DNA from: Plasmopara viticola
Taxonomy: Eukaryota > Oomycota > Peronosporomycetes > Peronosporales > Peronosporaceae
Assembly (NCBI GenBank): GCA_001695595.3
Contig: MBPM02000110.1
Location: 1 to 64,000 of the forward strand
DNA: 64,000 nt
Reading direction: 5' to 3'
The first letter of the stretch is position 1. Every line of letters starts with the position of its first letter. The position numbers and the translations under genes were made by a program. Below the pieces are notes generated by a model. That model made no database searches. It worked only from the letters and a program-made list of their open reading frames with translations, and was not told the origin of the DNA. This document shows positions 1 through 9,320 of this stretch, piece by piece.

Positions 1-983
1 TACCCTCGCGCCTTCGGCACTTTGTCTTCCATTCACAAGACGATTTTTACGTGTCTCGACACTTTGATCCATTGCTAGTGAGCCATCTCATGTACGAGGG
101 TTTTTTGCCAATTGCCTCGGACTATCAAGATACGTGCCTCCTGCTGCCCAAGTTACATCGTCAGCGCTGCGTGTTGCTAATACAGCCTACTGCGCCCGCG
201 CATGTGCCCAAGATCGTTCGTAAGCGCTCCAAGAAATACACATTTGTGCTCAATCGAGACTTTGATGGCGTCGTAGCTGGTTGTCACGAGCAACACGGCA
301 TTCCGTGGCTTTATCCTCCCATTGTTGAAAGCTTCAAGACTCTGTTCCAAGCAGGAGATGACGGCATGGAATTCGATGCCAGCAAAAAAGTCCGTTTTTT
401 TACGGTCGAGCTTTATGATTTGGTTACGGATACACTGGTGGCCGGAGAACTCGGCTATACTGTGGGCAGCGTCTACACGAGTTTGACGGGGTTTAGTCGA
501 GTAAGTGGAGCAGGAAGCGTGCAGCTCCATGCGCTGAGCAAGTTTCTGTATCTCGCGGGGTTCAAAATGTGGGATTTAGGCATGTCTATGGACTATAAAG
601 TTGGGCTAGGAGCCATTAATTTAGACCGAGATGAGTTTTTGAGTAAACTCTACAAGTGGCGGTCGCAGGAAGTGCTGATGCGACTGGATGAGAGCATTAA
701 TGAGGAGGATGTACGTACGGGTGTGCTGGCCAGAGCGCTTTTTGACAATACAAGACTTCCAAATGTGACTGCTGCAGCGAATACAGGAAAATCAATGAAA
801 GAAGAGGCTAGCAAGGACGCCAAGCAGGATGCTGAGCGCGACGCGATTGATGAAACGCTTAAAGGTGGCACAAAGAGAAGGGGATCATCCGCTGCGCTAC
901 ATATTGAGGAACAGAGCAAGCCTGAAGTGAATGCAACGATATCAAAAGAGGAGGCAAGTGATCGCAGCGTGTGCACACAATGA
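1..983 (+). CDS. Aat-like leucyl/phenylalanyl-tRNA-protein transferase, 5' partial
   Basis: The frame is open to the left edge, so the gene starts outside the window; the GTG at 51 is not a credible start. The protein follows the bacterial Aat (L/F-transferase) fold order: a 'YEGFLPI' segment like the family's AY..G.FPW, 'LNRDFDGVVAGC' like its D.aF..Vi..CA, 'LVAGELGYTVGSVYTSL' like LvGGlYGv..G..F, then 'DLGMSMDYKVGLGAINLDRDEFL' like its C-terminal SLGA..i.R..yL segment. Family members move an amino acid from a charged tRNA to a protein N-terminus and so create an N-degron. The family's GESMFS segment reads 'SLTGFS' and its DCQ reads 'DLG', so two positions linked to catalysis differ and the amino acid used may differ too. 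About 110 Lys/Glu/Ala-rich residues follow the catalytic domain, an extension that bacterial enzymes lack. The gene converges on the RasGEF gene. Confidence 0.75.
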   Translation, partial: PSRLRHFVFHSQDDFYVSRHFDPLLVSHLMYEGFLPIASDYQDTCLLLPKLHRQRCVLLIQPTAPAHVPKIVRKRSKKYTFVLNRDFDGVVAGCHEQHGIPWLYPPIVESFKTLFQAGDDGMEFDASKKVRFFTVELYDLVTDTLVAGELGYTVGSVYTSLTGFSRVSGAGSVQLHALSKFLYLAGFKMWDLGMSMDYKVGLGAINLDRDEFLSKLYKWRSQEVLMRLDESINEEDVRTGVLARALFDNTRLPNVTAAANTGKSMKEEASKDAKQDAERDAIDETLKGGTKRRGSSAALHIEEQSKPEVNATISKEEASDRSVCTQ

Positions 984-1312
984 GGTGCTTGAATTTCAAT
1001 GTACGATAGACTCCATGCTTTTATCACATGACAATAATTCGATTACAACAGTCGCGTCACGACAGTCAAAAAAATTAACGAGCACTTACTTCATGCATCT
1101 TTTCTCTTGCTGACTCGAATCGTAGCAGCTTGATTTCACTTTTTTGTACATTGCAGGAGAGGTCTAGAACCGGCAGAACAAGTATTGATATTGATTTTCT
1201 ATGACATCATTTCTTTCAATCGTGACGATCAAATGGCGGCGCGATTACAAGAATCCCGCCTCTGATAAACTGTTGACAAACAAAATACTCTCTTGGGTGT
1301 TGGCGTCGCGTG
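984..1312. other. Convergent intergenic region between the Aat-like and RasGEF genes
   Basis: About 330 bases hold the 3' ends of two convergent genes. I see no further gene, RNA or clear repeat. Confidence 0.5.
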
Positions 1313-4300
1313 CTAGTTGGTATAGCACCGAGCTGTCTTTTCGGATTCTACATGTAGATCAATAGATAAAAGCACTGCTAGTGTCATCAGCCGATAAACC
1401 AAACCATTTGTTTGAACCACGTACGTTTCAATTCGATGGCGGATGTGACTCTGATGCTTCCTGTCGTGCCGCAAGACGCCATGTCCTTTTCTCAAGACAC
1501 TACCTGTCCCATTGCCACTACCATTCGCTCCAGTGTTGAGCGGCACGTAACTAAAGTTCTGTCGATCGATTGCATCACTGATCACTCGGTAGATCTTGCG
1601 AAATTTTTGCCAATTCACAAGACCGTCTTCCATTGATTTCATCGCTTCTTCATACGTAAACAGATCCTTAACTAGAATGAACCAGCATGCTAAGCGCGGG
1701 TGGCCTTCCGCCAATCCAAACGCTTGACGATAGCTACGATAGTTTTCATCGGGTGAGCACACTTGCTGGAGACACTGGTATTTCTCCGATGTGACTGCGC
1801 TCACCAGACTCCATGTCGTGTTCAGCTGCCGAATACAAGGAGCCGAAAGGCCTGTTAAGATTTCAAACAGCGAGTTAAAGTTGTTTATCCGGTAGCAATG
1901 ATCGGCGGCATCAATAAACAGTGTGATCATTTTGGCCCGTTCAACAGCTTGCATTTGCGGGTGCAAAATCTCACTCGATACCCATTCCGCTGTGGCGTCA
2001 AATAGCTCAATCAAAGCCATGACGTGAGGGGCCTCGCGATGTTTGTTCTCCCGTGTCCATGCTTTATTCGTGAGTTCACGAGGGTTTAGCTTGGAAAAGT
2101 ATTGCTCTGCCTCGATCAGCGTCAGCTGATCAGCCAACTCATGAGCAGTTAATCCGGTCAGAGGCTCGACATTGTCATAGCTGACTCGAGCACTCTTACG
2201 AGATGCCGCTCGTTGCAGCGTACTTTGAATTATTTCATCAAGACCTTTGGCACTATTGCCACTGATCACAGCATCAGCGCTACCAGTCGTGATACCTCGC
2301 GCAATCTTTGGAACCACAGCAGCGGCAACAGGTATAGAGCTATTGCGAACCACCCGATCTCGTGAAACGGCTGCAGCCATAGCTTGGTCCTCAGCACCGG
2401 TTGGAATGGACCGACTTCGAAGCTGAACAATATCTCCATGAGGGTTTTTTGTACGAAGCTTTACCATCGATCGTTCACGCTTCGGATCTGACGACGACCG
2501 CGGTAAAGATAACTTCGTTGCAGCTTGGGACCGAACTCGTGCAGGTACTTCTCCGTGGTTTCTTTGGTGTGCTATAGCTCGTGTTGTAGCCCGCGGAGGG
2601 TCCTGAACGACGTCACCTCCTGGCTTTGAACCTGGTCGATCTGGCAGTGTTGATACTGAAGACGCAGCCACCAATGCCGGAGGTGGAGGAGATGAAGCTA
2701 CACCCCTTTGCGGTTGAGCCTTTGCTTGCGCTTGAGTATGCGTCTGGACATGTTGTGCCTGTTGTGCTTGCTGCTTCAGAGTTGTCAGCACCTGCACGAC
2801 AGCCAATTGCAAATTCTCGGCGTGTCGACAAACGGATGGAATCGGCGATGTGTTTTGAATCTCCTTCAAAACGCTATCAGTTTCTTTTGTGCTTTGCGAT
2901 CATTCGCAAGATCCTGCTCAATAAACGTGCTTTCTTTAATCCAAAACTTTAGGACGCTTAACAGACGCATAATCGACACGTTGGCTTCCATGCCCGTGTT
3001 GATATCGGACTTTGCTGTTGAAATGGTTGTAACGTTGGACGACCGTGGCTCATTCTCTTCTTCGAGCGTCATCTGGTCAAGCAGTCGCTGCATCTCTTCA
3101 ACGCGATCGGCGTCAACGTTTTCACAAAGCGACAGCACAGCAGTGTAGCGTTTCAGCAGCTTTTTGATAAAGTCATACGGAGAACAGAACGAGCGATATG
3201 TCAGCAGAAAAATGTCGCGAAATTGCGTATCAAATTGATGAGCATCCGTAAGATGTGCAATGAGTTTACCCAAAGACGCTTGTGAAATCTCTCGCTTCTC
3301 ACCCATGCCACGGGCCGGGGTGTCGTACAGGATACGAACAGGTCGGAGCTTTCGTGTCGCATTCTCACCTTTGGGAGTTTCTTCGTTACACTGGGGTATC
3401 TTGCGCGCTAGTGCGCGAGGAGTGGTTGGACCCGCATGTTTATCTGAAGACAACAGTGGTGATGGAAATGGTTGGGCCCCAGTTGTCCTTGGTGATGGTG
3501 ACACTTTCAAGTCTCGTGATGTGCTGCGTGCTCGCGTTCTCGCTTGTTTATCAGGCGATGCGTCACTTTTACGTCTTCGACTCGCAGTCACGACCTGATC
3601 TGATGGTGGTGGGCTCTCTAGGAGCTGGTGACTGCAATGATTGCGGTACATTCGTCGTGACGATCCGGGGACGTTGCCGACACTTCATCATCTGTGCCAC
3701 TCGAAGCTCCAGAAATCGACCTTTGCACTCGAAGTTGCCACTTTTCTAACGTACTTATCGACCGCTGGGGACTGCAGATGAAGCCACGGACCAGCGCACT
3801 TTTCGATCGATGTGGGGGGCTCTTGATCGCCGTAGCCTTGTCCGCACTTTGAACAGGGTGTCGAGTAGGAGACAAGGGGTTATTCAAAGGTCCTGTCGAT
3901 GTCTGACGTGTGGTATGACTGCTTGCAGGTGCGGTAGCTCGTCGTTTTACGACCATTCTTGAAGGTTTCACGGTGACAGCTTCTTGTCTCTGCTGCTTCG
4001 TGACCGTCAGGTCCTCCTTATCATTCGCTTGACCGCCTGATGACGAGCACGGATCCTGCTCAGGCGACGCAAGGGGCGATTCCATGGTCGTTTTAAGCTG
4101 TTCCTTGGACGCAAAAGTGTCGAGTCCCATATCATTTGCATCGCTAGCATACGCGTCTTTTGTCTGTGCTCGACAATGGCGGCCTTGATGGGTTGATGGT
4201 GTGGAGAAGAGACGTCTCGCCGTCTATTGTTTTGTAAATCATAGACTGGCTGACTGTGAGGAGTGTGACGACTAGCCCGTCTGGTAGACGACGAAACGTG

Positions 4301-4561
4301 TAGTGACGGAGCAATCGACAGCGTTGACGACGACGTTGACGACGACGTCGACGTGAGGGTGGCGTCCCCTGTGCACTTGCGATCTCGTCGTCGAGCCCGT
4401 TGAGCGTCAACGGAGGACGACGGCGATGAGACCAAGTCGCTTGTCATGCTCGCGCTGGCACGAATGCTGCTGTTGCTGTCCGAAGGCAGCAAATTGCGCG
4501 CCACAAGCAGTGGCGCCCGCTCAGTCGCTGCGGTCACCGCAGCCGAGTGGTAGTGTGCCAT
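1313..4561 (-). CDS. Ras guanine-nucleotide exchange factor (RasGEF_N plus CDC25-type catalytic domain), frame interrupted
   Basis: Starting at the ATG at 4561 there is a long Ser/Thr/Arg-rich low-complexity N-terminus. A RasGEF_N module follows ('FLLTYRSFCSPYDFIKKLL', 'LLSVLKFWIKE', about 3200-2900), then another disordered linker. The catalytic CDC25 domain spans about 2200-1500 ('LTAHELADQLTLIEAEQYF', 'APHVMALIELFDATAEWV', 'NNFNSLFEILTGLSAPCI', 'WQKFRKIY'). The role by family is to load GTP on a Ras-like GTPase at membranes. The reading frame changes three times: near 4158-4161 (an A4 run on the coding strand), within 3618-3684, and near 2881-2888 (another A4 run). Candidate introns exist, for example 89 nt for the second change and 53 nt (GTTTAT...GATAG) for the third, but the splice sites are weak. 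Single-base indels in A runs would explain two of the changes equally well. The product is secure; the exon structure is not. Confidence 0.8.
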
Positions 4562-4964
4562 AAAGTGCGATCTGAGGGTGCTAGTAGAAATAGCGGTCTT
4601 TCAAAGAGAAAGGAGATAGATTGCGCCGTTGTCTCGGCAACGCTTGGTACGCCGTCAACACGGTAATTGAACCACGTCTCGCGTTGAAAGGAATGTGGGG
4701 TGTCCAATTTTTGCCCTATCGAAGCCCTGATGATGCAAGAAAAAGGTGACTAATGCTACAGCATGTATTCGTCGCGTAAAGCGCCCTGTCGTATGTAAAG
4801 GCAAACCGTTTTTTCGGAGCCGCTGCGTCTACGTAAAGGCCTGGCTTCCTTTGATTACAGCATGAGAAACGTGGCTTGTCCATCAGTCCGGTACCGCTAA
4901 CGTTATCATGAGGTCAACTTCAACTCGGAGCAACGAGCTCACATCGCAGCTCTTTGGATTGTAC
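4562..4964. other. RasGEF upstream region
   Basis: No gene is seen. It is the 5' flank of the RasGEF gene and separates its start from SINE copy A. I found no convincing oomycete Inr. Confidence 0.4.
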
Positions 4965-4973
4965 CCCTAGCAC

Positions 4974-5300
4974 TTTTCGGAAAAGGTTGGGGTGACGCCC
5001 TCCTTCCAAGCGCGGGGCTAAATGCTCGCGCGCTTCGGGCAGGTGCTCTCGGGCATCTGCAGGTCTCTAACGAGTCTCGCCCTCGACGCGACGGTCTCCA
5101 GCACCAGGGCGCCACCTGGGCTCTTACCAAGTCAGAACTACACAAAATAATGGAAGACCCTCACGACCTCGGTGCTGGCTGCACTGCCCGCCGAACGAGA
5201 CCCGACGTATGCGGACACCACTCTATGCCGTGGACTAGCCATAGAGCCTAGCACGTGCATAACTTGGCAACGCAATAACGTAATACAATACAATACAAAG
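4974..5300 (+). mobile_element. SINE-like retroposon, copy A
   Basis: A roughly 325-bp element also present at 30785-31108 and 57842-58166 with a few percent divergence. It is flanked by a perfect 9-bp direct repeat CCCTAGCAC (4965-4973 and 5301-5309), as expected of a target-site duplication. The 5' end lies just before GGAAAAGGTTGGGG and the 3' end is a (TACAA)n-type short-repeat tail. No terminal inverted repeats or conserved reading frame are present. Size, tail and duplication fit a LINE-mobilised SINE. I could not find a clear tRNA-type A/B box pair, so the source RNA is unknown. The copy sits between the 3' end of the OB/zinc-ribbon gene and the 5' end of the RasGEF gene. Confidence 0.8.
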
Positions 5301-5419
5301 CCCTAGCACATGGTTACCTGGTGAGATTATTGCCAAGATTTGGGCGCGGGTGTAGCTGATCTATCAACTTCACGGCGAGCTTTGCTGCTGGTTCGTGCAA
5401 CAGCTGGGGAGGAGCGGCT

Positions 5420-6056
5420 CTATTTTGGTGATTTTAAGGTCACGCTGCCCATTGTCAAGACAAGATTATTGAGTGAAAGGTGTCGATAGGGACAGCACAA
5501 GGGAACGCATACGGTAAAGTGCGAATGCTTGCTGTTGCGCTTGGGCGCTGGGCGCTGAAAGGAAAACGACACGTGTAGACCGACCAGCAGCTCTTCAAGT
5601 ACTTGAGGCAGAGTGGGGTACTTGAGAAGAAGATCGTGTTTCATTGACGAGGCAGACACGCCAAGGAGCGACTCTGCTACTTCGTCAAACAGCATTGCGT
5701 CGGCCACGATTGTTCCGTACACAAGTTGCAACTATACGCACGTCATTCGTTCTTTATTACTCAATGTAGAAGTAGTCTACATGACCATGCGTACCTTCAG
5801 TCGATACTTGAATTGCAGCTCATTTGATTGACTAAATGTGCCGCAAGACGTGCACGGTACGCGAAGCTGTATGTCTGCGTTGGGAGGGACGTGGCCATTC
5901 ATGGACGTAAAACATCGAGGGCACGCAGCGTAACTGCATTTCGTACATTGCACTTTAAATATCAATTTATTGACAGTACGCAAATGAAGGACTTTACATC
6001 ATGTCATAGAGCGATGCTTTCTCAATTACTCCGCTCGGTACGAACTCCGTCGTCAT
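5420..6056 (-). CDS. Small RPA1-C-like OB-fold/zinc-ribbon protein
   Basis: Three exons are modelled: 6056-5998, 5933-5795 and 5731-5420. The two introns are 64 nt (GTAAAG...TGCAG) and 63 nt (GTACGC...TATAG). They join in frame to 169 aa. The order matches the C-terminal OB fold of RPA1-type ssDNA-binding proteins: 'SLYDMIYAACPRC', a second CxxC in 'VPCTSCGTF', 'LQFKYRLKVR', then 'DAMLFDEVAESLLGVSA' and a final 'LLVGLHVSFSF' strand. Two CxxC pairs would bind one zinc. By family it should bind single-stranded DNA or pair with another RPA-like subunit in the nucleus. At 169 aa it holds only one OB domain; full RPA1 is over 600 aa, so either more 5' exons were missed or this is a stand-alone relative of Rfa1-C, MEIOB or shieldin type. 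It lies head-to-head with the dioxygenase gene. Confidence 0.6.
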
Positions 6057-6180
6057 TATCGACTTATGTCGTCACTACTACAGTACCGTCAGCTACGGAT
6101 TAAAGACCTTTATCATTTTGTACTACAAATATCCTGCAAAATCCAATCTTTACGGAAAGTACACAGAACTACTCTATCGC
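6057..6180. promoter_or_regulatory. Putative shared promoter between head-to-head genes
   Basis: Only 124 bases separate the two divergent ATGs (6056 on minus, 6181 on plus), so both promoters must overlap here or lie within 5' exons. No canonical oomycete Inr/FPR is evident. This is inferred from spacing alone. Confidence 0.35.
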
Positions 6181-7332
6181 ATGGTATGCTATACACAAGG
6201 AATTTTCACCAACATGCTGCTTCGCAGTCTCCGTCGGTCGTCATTTTCGTCGTTGCAGTCGTGTGTCCCAGCTCATCGATGGAATGCATGTGTAACTCCT
6301 AATGCAATCAATGGCCTTCTTCAAAATGGCTACTATGTGATACCCGACGCCTTTCCAACCGAGTACATTCGTCACCTGCGCAATGAGATAAAGCTGTTGC
6401 GTACGAGCGGCCAATTGTACCCCAACTCAACGCACATTTTGCTCGATGACCTTGTCAAAAATGACAAAGGACATGAGTCTACGACCAAGACGCTTCTATT
6501 AGAAAAACACAATATCGTCGAAACGGAGTTGGCGTCGATTTCATTGCGAGACCAGTGGTCCATGCCTTTCTTACGAGAGTTTTTCGAGCAACAAGTGGGA
6601 TTTGACCCGCTTCGGCAAGCGCTTCCAGACTGGCTGAGAATAACGGGCCACATGGTGAAGGTGCAGCATAATAGCGGGGAAGGAGCTTGCTTTCCCATGC
6701 ATTTTGACTCGTATGGCGATGATGGCAAATGTATCACAGCAATACTTTATCTAAATGAAGAGTGGAAACAAGGGGATGGAGGCGAACTCGTGCTCTATCC
6801 ATTTCCTAAATTGCCAGTCAAATGGCAGCCACGCTCTGGCCTCCTGGTATTGTTTTCATCCCAGCAAATGTTGCATCGCGTGATGCCAGCTTACAAGCCG
6901 AGAGACGCCTTAGTGACGTGGATTTATCATTCCCCTTCACCTGGTGATAAGACTAAAAGGCTGGCATTTTATGAGAATTTTGCAAGCAAACAAGTACTTG
7001 ACGTTGGTAACGCGAGCTTTAATGTTATGATTGCGAAAATTTTGCGATCTCCTTTCCGCAGACATCTGTTAAAGATGATGTATCAAGATGAGTGGACACA
7101 ATCAATGCACGACTCTCATCTGCATACTAAAGCGTTCGATCACTACATGGCGAAGCATCAGAAAGAGCTGCAGGTCATTGAGGCTGCAACAAATCAAATG
7201 CTGGCAAATTTCCGGGCTAAAGACGGCGGTGCAAGCAGTAGTTTACCACAAACGAAAGAACAGCTGATTCAGCGGATCAAAGAGTGTACAAATAGCGAAT
7301 TTGTTCAAAACATTCAGTTGATCTGGTTTTAA
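6181..7332 (+). CDS. Prolyl-4-hydroxylase-like 2-oxoglutarate/Fe(II) dioxygenase
   Basis: A single exon of 383 aa from the first ATG in frame; an ATG at 6214 is an alternative. The double-stranded beta-helix core is clear. The facial triad is H174 and D176 in 'MHFDSYGDDG' and H232 in 'LHRVMPAY'. R241 ('KPRDALVTWIYH') is placed to bind 2-oxoglutarate. 'KCITAILYLNEEW...GGELVLYP' is the signature strand pair of PHD/EGLN-type prolyl hydroxylases. All catalytic residues are present, so the enzyme should be active; the substrate may be a prolyl residue of a protein such as a ribosomal or regulatory target. The Arg/Ser-rich start ('MLLRSLRRSSFSSLQ') could be a mitochondrial presequence. About 120 aa of helical, charged sequence follow the catalytic core. 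Neither the substrate nor an oxygen-sensing role can be read from the sequence. Confidence 0.85.
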   Translation: MVCYTQGIFTNMLLRSLRRSSFSSLQSCVPAHRWNACVTPNAINGLLQNGYYVIPDAFPTEYIRHLRNEIKLLRTSGQLYPNSTHILLDDLVKNDKGHESTTKTLLLEKHNIVETELASISLRDQWSMPFLREFFEQQVGFDPLRQALPDWLRITGHMVKVQHNSGEGACFPMHFDSYGDDGKCITAILYLNEEWKQGDGGELVLYPFPKLPVKWQPRSGLLVLFSSQQMLHRVMPAYKPRDALVTWIYHSPSPGDKTKRLAFYENFASKQVLDVGNASFNVMIAKILRSPFRRHLLKMMYQDEWTQSMHDSHLHTKAFDHYMAKHQKELQVIEAATNQMLANFRAKDGGASSSLPQTKEQLIQRIKECTNSEFVQNIQLIWF

Positions 7333-8859
7333 TGCAGCAAAGCTACTACTTTTTAGTAAGTCGTGAGCCTTAGTGGACGACAAAGATTTTCTATAAAAAC
7401 CCCAGATTTTGACTCACCACCTTTTAAATCAAATTCATAAGTGCGGTTGCAACTCAACAGTAGTAGTTTGGCAAATTGATGAGGCATTTATCAAAGGCCA
7501 TCACTCTTGTTTTTATTCATTTGACACTCATAACAAATGATGATCGAATAAAGTCTTGCATTTATAAGGCTTCGCATTTAAATCAGGCAAGGCCGTAACA
7601 AAATAAACTCCAAATTAAAGACCATCAAGCTGTTTTTTAGTTGATTAAGTCGAGCTAATAATTGATGTTAAGAGTATGCACGCCACACGATTCGCTCGCA
7701 TATTTTTTGCTGTTTTTTCGGGAGGCTACCCCCATCGAAAAATTCATCGGATTGTGGAGTGAGATACGAGAATAATATTGTGCCAGGCACGAAGGATTGT
7801 GTCACCAGACTATAGCCACTGCCACGAACCGGTAGGAAATCATTAACGTCTTCTTCGCCAAATTGACAAAAACTATTATGGTGCAAAAGTCGACATTTTT
7901 GCTTCGTCACAAGCTTTTTGTGGATAAAAACACGAGCAAAATTAGCGCCCACTTTATACATGTAGTAAGCTCAATAGTGCACCAGTATCTGTTCAAAAAC
8001 TCATGTTGTAAAAAGACGTGCTTCTTATCAAAATACGTTGTGCAGTGCACTGCATTTGACTTACAAAAAATCAAATTTACAATCAGTACGCCTCGTGGTT
8101 TTGGGTGTGGTAAGTGGATCCACAACGCCTCCGAAAGCTCTCAAGGCCGTTTGACAATAGTCTCACCCGCTACGACTTTTGTCTAGACATTCTTCGACGA
8201 CATATTCGCTGATAGCTGCACTGAACGAGATTTTTTAAGACCTATTGGATCCGCTATTGCAAGGTGCAAGGTCATGGAGGTGAAATACATCACGCTAACA
8301 TCGATTTATGTGTGTTTTCGGCAAGGAAGATTGAAGGCTGAAGTCCGTGTAGACCTGAAAAAAAAATGCCGTTCTAGGTTGGTCTATTTTATCGTCTAAC
8401 TACAAATTTAAAGAAGCGGTTGAGCCAAGCCAACTATTTGCATCGGCACAGTGATGGCTATGAGAATGTCGCAAACCCTCAGTCTGTCTTATTAAAAAGA
8501 AAAGTTTGGTAAAGCTAGCACCCGATGCAATTGATAAATTTTGACAAGCCTTCATCGTTTCTGGTCTTATTATATACGACAAAGCCGTTTAAGGGCGTTA
8601 TCGATACTTCTGACTATATCATCGATTGTGCCGGGTGCACCATATTACTCAGACGGCAGACGATCACTTATGCCCGTGTTGACAATAATGTCTAACTTGC
8701 CAAGGACTAAGTAGACGCTTATGGGTATCCAGCCATCCGCCGTTAATGCCAGCCTTTGATGAAGCGAACGAGTTAGCCGCAAGTTGAATCCTTTGGCGGG
8801 TCTCAGAGGTCGTCACATACCTAGAGTACCCGTAGGGCAGATCATGCAAACGAAGGCAT
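7333..8859. other. AT-rich intergenic DNA
   Basis: No supported gene. The minus-strand stretch at 7668-7961 can be read for 97 codons but matches nothing I recognise and has no neighbouring exon. This is probably decayed repeat DNA leading into the gypsy relic. Confidence 0.4.
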
Positions 8860-9320
8860 CTCCTGGCACTCGAGGCGATCTACTGCGAGGAAGAAATCAC
8901 GGGAGGAGAATTATGCTTTTAACAAGCTTAACGATGCCACTATACCATCGAAAGCTCCGATTTCGGAAAGACATGTTTCTCAATATCATTCCTGAGAGCA
9001 CCTTCTTGAGCAGATTCGATTTGACTGACGGACCCTATTGGTGACTGATTAAGCCCAGCTATATTCCGCTTACGGCAGTCAGCAAAATGCTTGGAAGGCG
9101 ATTTTTGATGCTGCATACTTTGATCGAGCGCCTGCCGTTATAGGTCGCATAGTACATCATGCGCTGCGTACAAATCATTTCTATGACATCTTGTTGCATA
9201 GAGGCTCTAATATTAGACTTGATGCTGTGAAAAATGTCGTGAGACACCCAAGACTGATGTTCCGAGCTATGTGCAAGAGCCATCGGTAAAATAAATCGAG
9301 AAGCACACAATTGTTCCGAC
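8860..9320 (+). mobile_element. Decayed Ty3/gypsy reverse transcriptase fragment
   Basis: Across shifting frames the plus strand keeps the order of an oomycete-type gypsy RT. It reads 'NKLNDATIPSKAPIS' near 8921, 'STFLSRFDLTDGPY' near 9000 (family .STIFSxxDLxDGFYQ), 'IPLTAVS' near 9066, then 'GRIVHHALR' and 'YDILLH' near 9143-9200 where the YFDD active site should be. Frameshifts, stops and loss of the catalytic DD show that it is dead. No LTRs were recognised. This is established family knowledge applied by eye; a profile search would give the limits. Confidence 0.7.
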
